From Gemmatimonas sp. (lineage in GTDB: Bacteria > Gemmatimonadota > Gemmatimonadetes > Gemmatimonadales > Gemmatimonadaceae), in assembly GCA_023910675.1 (NCBI GenBank), contig JAAVWC010000009.1, positions 1 through 64,000 on the forward strand: a stretch of DNA of 64,000 bases, written 5' to 3'. The translations under genes and the position numbers were made by a program. This document shows, piece after piece, positions 44,139 through 53,194 of this stretch. Below the pieces are notes generated by a model. It saw only the letters and a list, made by a program, of their open reading frames with translations. It was not told where the DNA came from and ran no database searches. The stretch's first letter is position 1; each line of letters opens with the position of its first letter.

Positions 44139-44524
44139 TCACACCATCCGGCTGTACCGGAACGCCGACGCCGCGCGCTGTCGGCCCCCAATCCACTAGG
44201 CTGCCACTGCGCCTGCAGCTGAAGGGCATGGACGCCGCCGGTGACGGTGACGTCGCTCTGCAGGACGGTACGCGGACCGACGTTGCGCGTGCGGCGTCCC
44301 GCGCCGGCGAGACACGGTGCCCACCAGATCCGTGCGTCCATACGCTGCTGCTCGCCAAGCACGAACTCGCGTTGCCTCGCGTCATCGACGACTTGCGAGG
44401 TGGTCGACGCCAGCAGGAGGACAAGCGTGCTCCCCCCAGAGAGCAGCACGAGGGAGACACAACATTCCACGAGCACACGACCAGCGCGTGCGGCGGTGAT
44501 GGAAGCGCTTGAGATTCGAGACAT
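44135..44524 (-). CDS. Minor pilin-like protein (PilV/GspI type)
   Basis: A 129-residue protein with prepilin-like start ARAG then RVLVECCVSLVLLSGGSTLV; Glu5 after cleavage is present (R-V-L-V-E). The two adjacent Cys inside the membrane helix are unusual. Short globular part with one Cys (WWAPCLAGAG). First of the three coupled minor-pilin genes. Confidence 0.65.
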   Translation of the reverse strand: MSRISSASITAARAGRVLVECCVSLVLLSGGSTLVLLLASTTSQVVDDARQREFVLGEQQRMDARIWWAPCLAGAGRRTRNVGPRTVLQSDVTVTGGVHALQLQAQWQPSGLGADSARRRRSGTAGWCE

Positions 44525-44581
44525 GGCGACATCTTACGTCACCAGCCGCGCCGCTATGTCATCAAAAGCGTGCGCGTTGTA

Positions 44582-45784
44582 TCAATCGACCGCAGCGCTC
44601 GATTCCGGCGTAGTCGAACACAGACTACTCGCGTGAAGCGGCAACAGAATGACGAACGCCGCGCCACCTTCGCGGGCACGCTGCACCCAGATCGTGCCCC
44701 CCAGATTCTCGATCGTACTGGCGACGATGGCGAGCCCTAGGCCCGTGCCCTTCCCCGGCTGCTTCGTGGAGAAGAACGGTTCAAAGATGCGTTCCGCGTC
44801 TTCGGGCGCGACGCCAGTGCCGGAGTCGGCCATGACCACCTGAAGAAACTTTGGTGGAGACTCGGGACGCGCCAGCCATGCGAGTGCGCGCTTGCTCGGG
44901 CGATGCGCCCACTTTTGCGGGAGCGGATCGGTGCGGCGCTTCTCGATACCGTCACCGAACGCCGTCGCGTCGTTGATCCGGGAGCGAATGACGATTTCGC
45001 CGTCACGATCCATCGCGTCAACGGCGTTGAGCATCAGGTTGACGAACACCTGCTCCAGATCGTGCCGCTCCGCGTAGACCGCTCCGGTGGGGGCTTCGAG
45101 CTGCCGGTTGACGTTCAAACGTCGCGTGATGCCTTGATCCCCGAGCAGTCGCAAGACGTCTTCGATGACATTGTCGACGACGATCGGCTTCGGCGTGAGG
45201 CGCCGCGGGCGCGCATAATCGAGCAGGCCGCGCATAATGCGATCGATGCGCGTGATCTCGCGTTCGAGAGCGTCGATCGGCTCGGTGGTCCCGGGGACAT
45301 TCTTGGTTCGCATACGCAGCACATGTGCGTAGTTCGCAATCGCCGACACGGGATTCCCGATCTCGTGCGAAATGCCGGCGGCGATCCGCCCCATGGTGGC
45401 CAGCTTTTCAACCCGCATGCGGGACTGCGAGGCCGCAGCCATCTGCTCCGTCATGCGATTGATGCTCGACGCCAGCTGATCGAATTCCGAGGTGAGCGCT
45501 GCCGGGACCGCCTTGGTCACGTCGCCGCGCGCAATGGCATCGGCGGCGGCGACTGAATGCTGCAGCGGCACCTCGATGAGATCCGCGACTTGCCGTTGCA
45601 ATACGCTCGCCGAGAAGAGCGCGATGAGAAAGACCAGCAGCACCACGATCGGCCACCGGACCGTCGCCGGGAGCGATTCGGTAAGCCACATGGTGGTGAT
45701 GATCGCGACGATCAATCCGGCACTGGCAACTATGAGGACGCGTTGCAGGCGGTCATGAATACTCGGACGTTTATTTTCGGGCAC
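44582..45784 (-). CDS. Membrane sensor histidine kinase
   Basis: A 400-residue kinase. Two membrane helices (about 17-35 and 43-62) with almost no periplasmic loop, a HAMP domain (about 63-118), HisKA box AAGISHEIGNPVSAIANYAH with the phospho-His near 140, and a HATPase domain with N box NLMLNAVDAM, G1 ADSGTGVAPED, F box FEPFFSTKQPGKGTGLGLAI. A 38-residue insert (RSRINDATAFGDG ... WLARPES) between N and G1 boxes is unusual. It has no adjacent receiver gene; the next regulator is the PilR-like gene, 2 kb away. Confidence 0.9.
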   Translation of the reverse strand: MPENKRPSIHDRLQRVLIVASAGLIVAIITTMWLTESLPATVRWPIVVLLVFLIALFSASVLQRQVADLIEVPLQHSVAAADAIARGDVTKAVPAALTSEFDQLASSINRMTEQMAAASQSRMRVEKLATMGRIAAGISHEIGNPVSAIANYAHVLRMRTKNVPGTTEPIDALEREITRIDRIMRGLLDYARPRRLTPKPIVVDNVIEDVLRLLGDQGITRRLNVNRQLEAPTGAVYAERHDLEQVFVNLMLNAVDAMDRDGEIVIRSRINDATAFGDGIEKRRTDPLPQKWAHRPSKRALAWLARPESPPKFLQVVMADSGTGVAPEDAERIFEPFFSTKQPGKGTGLGLAIVASTIENLGGTIWVQRAREGGAAFVILLPLHASSLCSTTPESSAAVD

Positions 45785-45871
45785 ACGTGGAGGATGCCGT
45801 CAGCGCGTCCATTCGGCAACTGCAGGCGCGCAGCGGTGACCGCGTTCCACGCCAGGGCGTCGCAGCGGATA

Positions 45872-45900
45872 GGGAAAAGGGCCGGGCAATCGCCCGACCC
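45872..45900 (-). terminator. Terminator after first pilA copy
   Basis: GGGTCGGGC, loop GATT, GCCCGGCCC, then TTTTCCC on the minus strand; one G-T pair in a 9-bp stem. Confidence 0.8.
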
Positions 45901-45934
45901 TCTCCGTCATTGACGTGCTATGTGCGCGACGCGC

Positions 45935-46312
45935 TTATTTGCAGGTCGTGCCGCCCGGCTCGCCTTCGGCGAGCGTGGCCGGTGTCGAGGCGCCGACGCC
46001 GATGACGCAGGTGGACCCCGAAGCGTTGGCATGCGTGGCCTGAGCCGCCCAACCGGTGGCCGTCTGCGCGGTCATGCTGAGCGTGACGCCCGACGAACCC
46101 GTCGGCGCGGTGTAGCCGACGTACGTGTTGTTGTCCGCGAAGAACGCTTCGGCCGCCGAAACCATGTTCTTGAGATCCGACTTCATGGCGGTGATGTACG
46201 CCTTCTTCTTCGTGTCCGCGAACTTCGGGATCGCGATCGCGGCCAGGATGCCGATGATCACGACGACGATGAGCAGTTCGATGAGGGTGAAACCCTTGCG
46301 CGTCTTGTTCAT
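45935..46312 (-). CDS. pilA: Type IV pilin, copy 1
   Basis: Major-pilin type protein (125 residues). Prepilin signal MNKTRKG, then FTLIELLIVVVIIGILAAIA; Glu5 and the N-methyl-Phe are present. Body: KKKAYITAMKSDLKNMVSAA and a small C-terminal domain with a disulfide pair (GSTCVIGVG ... GGTTCK). The encoded protein is identical to copy 2 at 46696-47073, and the DNA differs at only two positions seen by eye. Upstream sequence differs completely from copy 2: a TATAAT box instead of a sigma-54 site. ATG 46312 is the prepilin start. Confidence 0.93.
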   Translation of the reverse strand: MNKTRKGFTLIELLIVVVIIGILAAIAIPKFADTKKKAYITAMKSDLKNMVSAAEAFFADNNTYVGYTAPTGSSGVTLSMTAQTATGWAAQATHANASGSTCVIGVGASTPATLAEGEPGGTTCK

Positions 46313-46407
46313 GAGAATTCCAGAGTGGGGGGAAAGGTGAGCCATTGCGACTCTCCGATGCCTCCCAGTGGCAGGGTGCATGCCGCACGGCTAAAACATG
46401 TTAAACC

Positions 46408-46413
46408 ATTATA
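46408..46413 (-). promoter_or_regulatory. -10 box upstream of pilA copy 1
   Basis: A perfect TATAAT on the minus strand, 96 bp before the pilin ATG, in an A/T-rich stretch. A TGGAAA 16 bp further up is a poor -35 match. This suggests sigma-70-type transcription of copy 1, in contrast to copy 2. Confidence 0.45.
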
Positions 46414-46505
46414 TCACAGCATCTTCCATTTTCCATTCTCTAGGAATGTGTGATTTCCAATTCGTGAACTGCAAGACATCTTGCAGCCTGCAAGGCATGT
46501 CCTCG

Positions 46506-46620
46506 CACCGTGTAGCCGACGTAGGTGTTGTTGTCCGCGAAGAACGCATCGGTCGAGGAGCCTATGGTCTTGCGGGCCGACTTCATGGCCGTGACATACG
46601 CCGGATCGAACGTGCCGAAA
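46506..46620 (-). pseudogene. Middle fragment of a third, diverged pilA copy
   Basis: The minus strand reads YVTAMKSARKTIGSSTDAFF then ADNNTYVGYTVRG, aligning with residues about 34-66 of the flanking pilins (YITAMKSDLKNMVSAAEAFF, ADNNTYVGYTAPT). Both ends are lost. It lies exactly between the two intact copies. Confidence 0.85.
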
Positions 46621-46628
46621 AGGCAAAG

Positions 46629-46650
46629 GGGCCGAGCTTTCGCCCGACCC
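46629..46650 (-). terminator. Terminator after second pilA copy
   Basis: GGGTCGGGC, loop GAAA, GCTCGGCCC with two G-T pairs, then CTTTGCCTTTT on the minus strand. It is similar in sequence to the terminator after copy 1, so was duplicated with the gene. Confidence 0.7.
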
Positions 46651-46695
46651 CCCCCCCACACGTGCTGTATGGACCTGTTTCGTCGCGCGACGCGC

Positions 46696-47073
46696 TTATT
46701 TGCAGGTCGTGCCGCCCGGCTCGCCTTCGGCGAGCGTGGCCGGTGTCGAGGCGCCGACGCCGATGACGCAGGTGGACCCCGAAGCGTTGGCATGCGTGGC
46801 CTGAGCCGCCCAACCGGTGGCCGTCTGCGCGGTCATGCTGAGCGTGACGCCCGACGAACCCGTCGGCGCGGTGTAGCCGACGTACGTGTTGTTGTCCGCG
46901 AAGAACGCTTCGGCCGCCGAAACCATGTTCTTGAGATCCGACTTCATGGCGGTGATGTACGCCTTCTTCTTCGTGTCCGCGAACTTCGGGATCGCGATCG
47001 CGGCCAGGATGCCGATGATCACGACGACGATGAGCAGTTCGATGAGGGTAAAGCCCTTGCGCGTCTTGTTCAT
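46696..47073 (-). CDS. pilA: Type IV pilin, copy 2
   Basis: Same 125-residue pilin as copy 1 (FTLIELLIVVVIIGILAAIA start after MNKTRKG, two C-terminal Cys). Near-identity over the whole 378 bp while flanks differ points to recent duplication or gene conversion. A sigma-54 -24/-12 promoter lies 72 bp upstream of the ATG, with leader AAGG-free but GGAGAGACTC just before ATG giving a ribosome site (GGAGAG). This is the copy expected to respond to PilR. Confidence 0.93.
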   Translation of the reverse strand: MNKTRKGFTLIELLIVVVIIGILAAIAIPKFADTKKKAYITAMKSDLKNMVSAAEAFFADNNTYVGYTAPTGSSGVTLSMTAQTATGWAAQATHANASGSTCVIGVGASTPATLAEGEPGGTTCK

Positions 47074-47390
47074 TGAGTCTCTCCAGGGTGGGGGGATGTT
47101 CAGGAGGGCGCCGTTCGCGGCGGACTTCCCGACACCATAGCAGAAGGCAACGGCCTTGCCACGGTGGAGAAACCAATAAAAGTCATTACACCGCAATGAG
47201 TTACACCATTATGCCGCATGCATCATCATTTGTACGCCATCGCGTCTTGCATGAAATCGTGCAGCACGCGGCACTGGAAGAATCTGCCAGGAATTCTGCA
47301 GTGCCACCAGCGTGACGGTGCCCCGCTGCTTGTAACGCCGACGGTGCCAGCGAACGAACGTCAGCCCCAGACGCACAAACCGCCGCGCCA
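47074..47390. other. Intergenic region with the pilA promoter
   Basis: No gene. Contains the sigma-54 promoter (47146-47161). The stretch 47220-47390 could hold upstream activator sites for PilR and the 3' end of the upstream transcript; no clear repeat or terminator was found. Confidence 0.5.
47146..47161 (-). promoter_or_regulatory. Sigma-54 promoter of pilA copy 2
   Basis: The minus strand reads TGGCAAG GCCG TTGCC. It matches the -24/-12 consensus TGGCACG-N4-TTGCW at all core positions (GG and GC with correct 10-bp spacing). It sits 72 bp before the pilin ATG, next to the PilS/PilR genes that control sigma-54 pilin promoters in other bacteria. Confidence 0.8.
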
Positions 47391-47753
47391 TTACTGGCAC
47401 AGCGGTTCGGCGTTCGCTCCGCCACCGGAGCTGATGGCACACGAGAAATTTGGCAGTGCGTTGTGTGTGGCCGTCGCGGTCCATCCGTTCTGCGTCCCGT
47501 TGAAGGTCAGGATGACCCCGGCCGACCCCTGCGGCGGCGTGATGTTGGCGTAGCTGTTCTCGGAGCTGAATCGCGTCTCGGCGATCAACGCCAGATTGTG
47601 GAGGTCCGACTTCATGGCCGCGATGTAGGCACGACGCTTCGAATCGCCGAACTTCGAGATGGCCAGCGTCGCCAGCACGGCGAGGATGACGACGACCGCC
47701 AACAGCTCGATGATGGTGAACCCTCTGCGGGGGGCGGTGCAACGGTTCAACAC
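47391..47753 (-). CDS. Pilin-like protein with divergent sequence
   Basis: A 120-residue prepilin: signal MLNRCTAPRRG then FTIIELLAVVVILAVLATLA with Glu5. The helix continues AYIAAMKSDLHNLALIAETR, related to PilA but with a different C-terminal domain; two Cys near the end (NFSCAIS ... EPLCQ) suggest the same disulfide loop. It begins 3 bp after the pilR stop, so it is likely in the pilSR transcript. Confidence 0.88.
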   Translation of the reverse strand: MLNRCTAPRRGFTIIELLAVVVILAVLATLAISKFGDSKRRAYIAAMKSDLHNLALIAETRFSSENSYANITPPQGSAGVILTFNGTQNGWTATATHNALPNFSCAISSGGGANAEPLCQ

Positions 47754-47756
47754 GAC

Positions 47757-49140
47757 TCAGACGTCTCCATAGCGCGCCAGCTTCCGGTACAGGGTGGAGG
47801 GATCGATACCGAGCATGTCGGCGGCGCGGCTCTTGTTGCCGCCTTCATTCTGCAGTACCCACTGAATGTACGCCCGCTCGATGGCTTCGAGGGTGGGCGT
47901 GACGGGCGCACGCTCGCTGACCAGCGGCTCGGCACGACGCGCCGTGACCCGCTCGGGAAGCGCGTCCACCGTGATGGTGTCGCCCGGCGAAAGAATGACC
48001 GCGCGTTCGAGCGCGTTTTCGAGTTCGCGCACGTTGCCTGGCCAGCTGTAGGCCATCAGGGCATCGAGCGAATCCTCCGACAGGACCATGGCCTGCTCCT
48101 GACGCGCCAGCCCCGAACGGTACAGGAAGCTTTCGGCGAGCAACGGGATGTCGTCGGTGCGCTTACGCAGGGGCGGCAGATGCACCGCAATGACGTTGAG
48201 GCGGTAGAACAAGTCGGCGCGGAAGGCCCCGCGCTTGATCTCCTCCTCCAGGTCCCGGTTGGTCGCGGCCAATACGCGAGTGTTCACATTGATCGACTCC
48301 GTGGCCCCGACAGGAATCACCTCGCGCTGCTGCAGCACGCGCAGCAGCTTGACCTGCGTCGACGGTGTCGTTTCGCCGATTTCGTCGAGAAAGAAGGTGC
48401 CGTGATCGGCCGCGGCAAACAGACCCATCTTGTCCTTCACGGCGCCCGTGAATGAACCCTTCACGTGGCCGAACAGCTCACTCTCCAGCAGCGATTCCGG
48501 CAGTGCGCCGCAGTTGATGGAGAGAAAACTGTGGTCCACGCGTACGCTGAGATCGTGGATATAGCGCGCGATGACTTCCTTACCCGTTTCCCGACTCACC
48601 GGTGATGAGCACCGTCGAATCGGTCGGGGCCACCGTCTCCGCAAGTCGCAAGACCTCGAGCCAGCTCTTGCTGCGACCAATCGGCCGACGGCTGTCACTC
48701 TTGTCGCGACGACGGATCTCCTGCTTGAGCGAGTGATTCTCGACGCGCAGCTTGCGATGTTCGGCCGCGCGCTTGAGAATCGCGATCAGTTCATCGTTGC
48801 GAAACGGCTTCTGGATGTAGTAGAACGCCCCTTCGTTCACGGCCTGCATCGCCGACTGCAACGTGGCCTGTGCCGTCATGAGAATGACCGGCAGATCGCT
48901 GTCGACCTGTCGCGCATGACTCAACACCTGGACGCCGGTGATGTCGGGCATGCGCACGTCGGTGAGTACGATATCGGGGCGCAGCTCATCGATCTTTTCG
49001 ATTCCCTGCCGCCCGCCATGCGCCGTGAAGGGCCGAAACCCTTCGGTCTTGAGCAGGATGCGCAACGAATCGAGGATTCCCGATTCATCATCGACAATGA
49101 GGACGCGCGGTGCACCTTCGGACAAAGCAGGACCAGTCAC
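47757..49140 (-). pseudogene. pilR: PilR-type sigma-54 response regulator, frameshifted in Walker A
   Basis: Two reading frames together make one complete NtrC-type regulator. Frame 1 (from ATG 49140) encodes a receiver with phospho-Asp in IVLTDVRMPD and runs to a stop just after GESGNG. Frame 2 picks up at [10 protein letters not shown] and continues through GSFTGA, FLDEIGE and the C-terminal helix-turn-helix ([20 protein letters not shown]). The break is one extra base in AAA (plus-strand ttt, 48587-48589): removing one restores GESGTGKE. Either a sequencing error, a recent mutation or a slippage switch. Overlaps pilS (ATGA) upstream and the pilin-like gene downstream. Confidence 0.88.
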
Positions 49141-50873
49141 GCCGAAACTCCGGACGGGTTGAGTTGGAACGATGAGACGGGAGGCACGGTCGGGGTCACC
49201 GGCATCACAATGCAGAAGCGCGTTCCCTTGGGGAGGCGATCAACCAGCACCACCCCACGATGCGCTTCGACTGCGCGGTGTACGACCGGCAATCCCAAGC
49301 CGGTCCCGCCCACCTTGCCACTCACGAAGGGTTCGAAAACGCGATCCTTGAGTTCGAGCGGGATACCCGGCCCGTCATCGGTGACGGAGATGGCGATCAA
49401 CTCGCCGGTCACCGCGACGGACGATCCGTCCACGCCGTTGGGGGGACGACGGTCGACTTGGACGAAGACATGGCCATCGGCACCAACCGCTTGGATGGCA
49501 TTGAGTACGAGATTGAAGATCGCGCGATGCAGCAAGTCCTCGTCGCCTGCCAGACGCGGGAGGTCGGGGGCGATATCGACCTGCACCTGCACATCAGGCC
49601 CACGATCGGGATGCGCCGCCGCGAGCATGGCGGCCGTATGCGACAGGGCACCCACGTCGAGCGCGTCGAGTCGCGTGACCCGCGTGCGGGCGAAATCCAG
49701 GAAGTCGGCCAACAGGCGGCTCAGCCGGTCCGCTTCGCGCACGACGAGCCCGTGCAGGATGCCTTCGTCATCATCGTCGGTGGCAGCACGCACCACCCGG
49801 CGACGCGAGAGCTGCTCCGTAGCACTCCGGATCGACGCCAGCGGGTTCCGAATCTCGTGTGCGAGGGACGCGCTCAATTCGGCGACGGCCTGCAATCGCT
49901 CCGCCCGAATGTGCAGCGCCTGAATCCGCTTGCTATCGGAAATGTCCTGAAAGATGGCGGTGGCCGTGACGCTGCCATCGGGGCGAGTGCCGTCGGCCAC
50001 CGTCGTCGTCACGCCAATCTCGAACTCTTCGCCGTTACGGCGAATGATCCCTTCGGCGCGCGTCGTGCGCACCCCATCGCGGGCACTGCGTTCGAGCAAG
50101 TCGGCCAACTGCGGCGAGACGCCAAGCAGCGACGGTAGCAGCGGCCGTCCGGTAGAGGCGCGAAGGTCGAGCCCCAGCAGCTCCGACGCGGCCGGGTTGG
50201 CATACAGCAGCCGCCCCTGCGAGTCGATCGTAACGATGCCGGAGCGAATGGTGCGTAGAATTTCCGCTGCCTCCAGCTGGACCTTTACCAGCTGCGCCGC
50301 GAGCGCCTCACGTCCGGAACCCGCCTGCCGAAGTCGCAGGGCCACATACCCGGACCCGATCGCGACCACCGCAAAGACCGCCAGCTGGACCCCGACGCCC
50401 AGGAAGGGAGCCCCCGCCCCCGGCCGAAGCCAGAGCACATCCAGGGTGTACAACAGGCTGGCGGAGGCCGCGACGATCAGCCCGCCGCGGAAGGGGAGCA
50501 GCAGCGCCCCGCTCGCAATCACTAAGATGTAGAGCGCGGCGAACTGGGAGCTCCAGCCGCCCGTGATGTGCACGACGGCCGTGACCAGGAGCAGATCGAG
50601 GGCGCATTGGCCCACATAGAACGCGAGCCCCAGCGGGCGCTGCCGTTCGATCTCGACGTGCATGGCCGACCCGACCGTCGCCAGGATCGCCATCGCGAAG
50701 GCCAACGTCGCGATGAGGGTATCCGACGGGGCCGCTTCATTCCAGACGAACACCGCCGCCACGAGGATGGCACAGGCCAGGACGACCCGCGCAAGCCAGA
50801 CCCAACGGAGCATCCGCCGGGGCTCGAGTATCTCCTGACTGGGATCCTGCGGAAAAGGGGGGGTGTAGCGCAC
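49137..50873 (-). CDS. pilS: PilS-type sensor histidine kinase
   Basis: A 578-residue kinase that partners PilR. N-terminus with six membrane helices (about 27-180, including VVLACAILVAAVFVW, LLLVTAVVHITGGW and LAVFAVVAIGSGYV), as in PilS; a PAS domain (about 205-325, ILRTIRSGIVTIDSQGRLLY); HisKA ASLAHEIRNPLASIRSATEQ; HATPase with NLVLNAIQAV, VTDDGPGIP, FEPFVSGKVGGTGLGL. ATGA overlap with the regulator gene proves the pair. Confidence 0.9.
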   Translation of the reverse strand: MRYTPPFPQDPSQEILEPRRMLRWVWLARVVLACAILVAAVFVWNEAAPSDTLIATLAFAMAILATVGSAMHVEIERQRPLGLAFYVGQCALDLLLVTAVVHITGGWSSQFAALYILVIASGALLLPFRGGLIVAASASLLYTLDVLWLRPGAGAPFLGVGVQLAVFAVVAIGSGYVALRLRQAGSGREALAAQLVKVQLEAAEILRTIRSGIVTIDSQGRLLYANPAASELLGLDLRASTGRPLLPSLLGVSPQLADLLERSARDGVRTTRAEGIIRRNGEEFEIGVTTTVADGTRPDGSVTATAIFQDISDSKRIQALHIRAERLQAVAELSASLAHEIRNPLASIRSATEQLSRRRVVRAATDDDDEGILHGLVVREADRLSRLLADFLDFARTRVTRLDALDVGALSHTAAMLAAAHPDRGPDVQVQVDIAPDLPRLAGDEDLLHRAIFNLVLNAIQAVGADGHVFVQVDRRPPNGVDGSSVAVTGELIAISVTDDGPGIPLELKDRVFEPFVSGKVGGTGLGLPVVHRAVEAHRGVVLVDRLPKGTRFCIVMPVTPTVPPVSSFQLNPSGVSA

Positions 50874-50983
50874 GCAGCGAGAGGGACCGGAGTCGTGCAG
50901 ATTGCAACAGGGCCATGTGCCCTCGAGGTATTGCAGAATGCACTACCCTGACGAACAAGCCGCCAGCCCGTTTCCTTTGGGTC

Positions 50984-52345
50984 ATGCTAGTTGACGCTGC
51001 GTTGTCCTCCGAACTCGAGCTGTCCGCAGGGACCATCTCGGTCCGGCTGCTGTTCGTTCTCCTGCTGGTGCTCCTCAACGCCTTCTTCGTCGCCGCCGAG
51101 TTTGCGCTGGTGGCGGTCCGCCGGAGCAAGATCGATCAGATGGCGGCCGACGGTGACAAAAGCGCCGTCGTCGTCCAGCGCGCCCTGACGCAGCTGGACC
51201 GCTACATCTCGGGGACCCAGCTGGGGATCACCTTGGCCTCGCTCGCGCTGGGGTGGATTGGCGAGCCGGCGGTCGCGGTGGTGGTGGACCGGGCGCTGGC
51301 CCTCGCGGGGATCGCCCCGAAGCCGGGGGCGGTCCACACCGGCGCCGGCATCGCTGTGGCGTTCCTCGTCATCACCTTTTTGCACATCGTCCTCGGCGAA
51401 CTGGCCCCCAAGTCCATCGCGTTGGCCAAGCCGGAATCCGTGAGCCGGTGGGTGGTCCGCCCGCTGATGCTGTTTTCGCGCGTGATGTCGCCGTTCATCG
51501 CGATGCTCAACGGCACCGCCAACCGGATGCTGAGCTGGGTGGGGGTGCAGCCCGTGTCCGAAGGGGAACATGTGCACAGCCCCGAAGAGCTGCGCCTGCT
51601 CGTCATGCAGGCGCGCGCGCACGGCACCCTCGACGAGTCCGACTCGGCGATGCTCGCCGGCGTCTTTGACTTCCACAACAAGCGCGCCGTCGACGTGATG
51701 CGCCCGCGCACGGACATGGTGGCAATTGCCGCGGATGTGGAGCTCGAGGAACTTATTGAAACGCTGCGCCGCGAACGCTACTCGCGATACCCCGTGTACC
51801 GCGAAACGGCCGATGACATCGTCGGCGTGTTCCTCGCCAAGGACTTCTGGCTGTCGGACGCCCCCGAGACGTTTTCCCTGCGCGAACATCTGCGTGAGCC
51901 GTTGTTCGTCCCCGCCACGCGCGCGGCCGAGCGGGTGCTCGACGATCTGCGCAAAACGCGCGCGCACTTGGCCGTGGTTCTCGATGAATACGGCGGCACC
52001 GCGGGGATCGTGACGATGGAAGATCTCGTCGAAGAAGTCGTTGGCGATATTGCCGACGAATACGATCCGCTCTCGCGCGACGCGCTGCTCTTTGACGGCG
52101 TGTTGGAATTGGCCGGATCGATGTCGCTGGTCGATGTGCGATCGGACCACCGGCTCCCGATTCCCGAGGGAGACTGGAGCACCTTGGGGGGCTACGCATT
52201 TGCCGCGTTGGGGCGCCTGCCGAAAGTGGGCGATCGTGTCACCTATCCTGACGGTGACCTGGAAGTGGTGGCGATGGACGGACGTCGGGTGGCCGCCCTG
52301 CGCGTTCATCGCCGCGCCGATGCGGCAACAGAGGTAAAGGGATGA
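50984..52345 (+). CDS. CorC/HlyC-family membrane protein (DUF21-CBS)
   Basis: A 453-residue protein of the CNNM/CorC type, linked to magnesium or cobalt efflux. Order: DUF21 membrane domain (about 15-200; FVLLLVLLNAFFVAAEFALV, LGWIGEPAVAVVVD), a CBS pair (about 220-350; KRAVDVMRPRTDMVAIAADV, TRAHLAVVLDEYGGTAGIVT), then a CorC_HlyC domain at the C-terminus. ATG 50984 was chosen as it begins just before the first helix. The old name hemolysin for this family is misleading. Confidence 0.9.
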   Translation: MLVDAALSSELELSAGTISVRLLFVLLLVLLNAFFVAAEFALVAVRRSKIDQMAADGDKSAVVVQRALTQLDRYISGTQLGITLASLALGWIGEPAVAVVVDRALALAGIAPKPGAVHTGAGIAVAFLVITFLHIVLGELAPKSIALAKPESVSRWVVRPLMLFSRVMSPFIAMLNGTANRMLSWVGVQPVSEGEHVHSPEELRLLVMQARAHGTLDESDSAMLAGVFDFHNKRAVDVMRPRTDMVAIAADVELEELIETLRRERYSRYPVYRETADDIVGVFLAKDFWLSDAPETFSLREHLREPLFVPATRAAERVLDDLRKTRAHLAVVLDEYGGTAGIVTMEDLVEEVVGDIADEYDPLSRDALLFDGVLELAGSMSLVDVRSDHRLPIPEGDWSTLGGYAFAALGRLPKVGDRVTYPDGDLEVVAMDGRRVAALRVHRRADAATEVKG

Positions 52346-53163
52346 CCATGTGGACACCGATGATGCGATGGCTCGCGCGAGCGACCGGCCGTGCGATCCT
52401 CCTGGCCGGGTTTGCCTGCGGTGCCTCCGGCGAACGGATCGAAACCCGCGACGGTCAACCGGCCGTCGCGGTGGGGCGCGATACCATTGGGCCGGCGGCA
52501 CCGCCCGGCGCACCGGCACGGGAGTTTCCCGCGCCCCGGCGTGACGTCGCGTCAATCGTGGCGCCGCGTTGGACCGACGAGGATTCGCGCGACGACGCCG
52601 GCGAGTTCCGAACCGTTGTCCGGTTGGCGGGGATCCGCGCGGGCCAGACGGTCGCCGATATCGGCGCCGGCGATGGCTACTATGTCGCGCGCCTCTCGCC
52701 GCTGGTTGGCACGCGCGGCGCCGTTTACGGCCAGGACATCATTCCCGATTATCTGGGGCTGCTGCAGCGCCGTGTGCAGCGGGACCGGCTGACGAATGTG
52801 CGCGTCGTGCTGGGTGATGAGCACGACCCGCGACTTCCGGCTCGCAGTGTCGATGTTGCGCTCATGATTCACATGTACCATGAGATCGCACAGCCGTTCG
52901 CGCTGCTCTGGAATCTCGCCACCGCCATGCGTCCGGGTGGCACGCTCGTCATCCTCGATCTCGACCGGCCCACGTACGGGCACGGTACGCCGCCATCGTT
53001 GCTCACGTGCGAGCTGTCACGCGTGGGCTACACGCGCCGCTCGTTCACCAAAACGGGAAGCGCGGAGTACGTCGCCGTGTACGTGGCGCCGGACAGTGCA
53101 TCACGCCCGTCATCCGAGCAGGTGCGCGCCGCGCTGGCCTCCAAGCCATGTCGCGCGTCGTGA
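52342..53163 (+). CDS. SAM-dependent methyltransferase-like protein with signal peptide
   Basis: A 273-residue protein. Class I methyltransferase motif I VADIGAGDGYYVARLSP at about 109-125, acidic residue in VYGQDI, motif IV DVALMIHMYHEIAQP and MRPGGTLVILDLDRPTYG. The N-terminus (MRWLARATGRAILLAGFACG) looks like an export signal, possibly with a lipobox-like cysteine, which is odd because SAM is cytoplasmic. Related signal-bearing methyltransferase-like proteins exist in other Gram-negatives with unknown role. Overlaps the CorC gene (ATGA). Confidence 0.8.
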   Translation: MTMWTPMMRWLARATGRAILLAGFACGASGERIETRDGQPAVAVGRDTIGPAAPPGAPAREFPAPRRDVASIVAPRWTDEDSRDDAGEFRTVVRLAGIRAGQTVADIGAGDGYYVARLSPLVGTRGAVYGQDIIPDYLGLLQRRVQRDRLTNVRVVLGDEHDPRLPARSVDVALMIHMYHEIAQPFALLWNLATAMRPGGTLVILDLDRPTYGHGTPPSLLTCELSRVGYTRRSFTKTGSAEYVAVYVAPDSASRPSSEQVRAALASKPCRAS

Positions 53164-53194
53164 GTGGCGCCCGCCGGCTAACACGGAGCACGCG

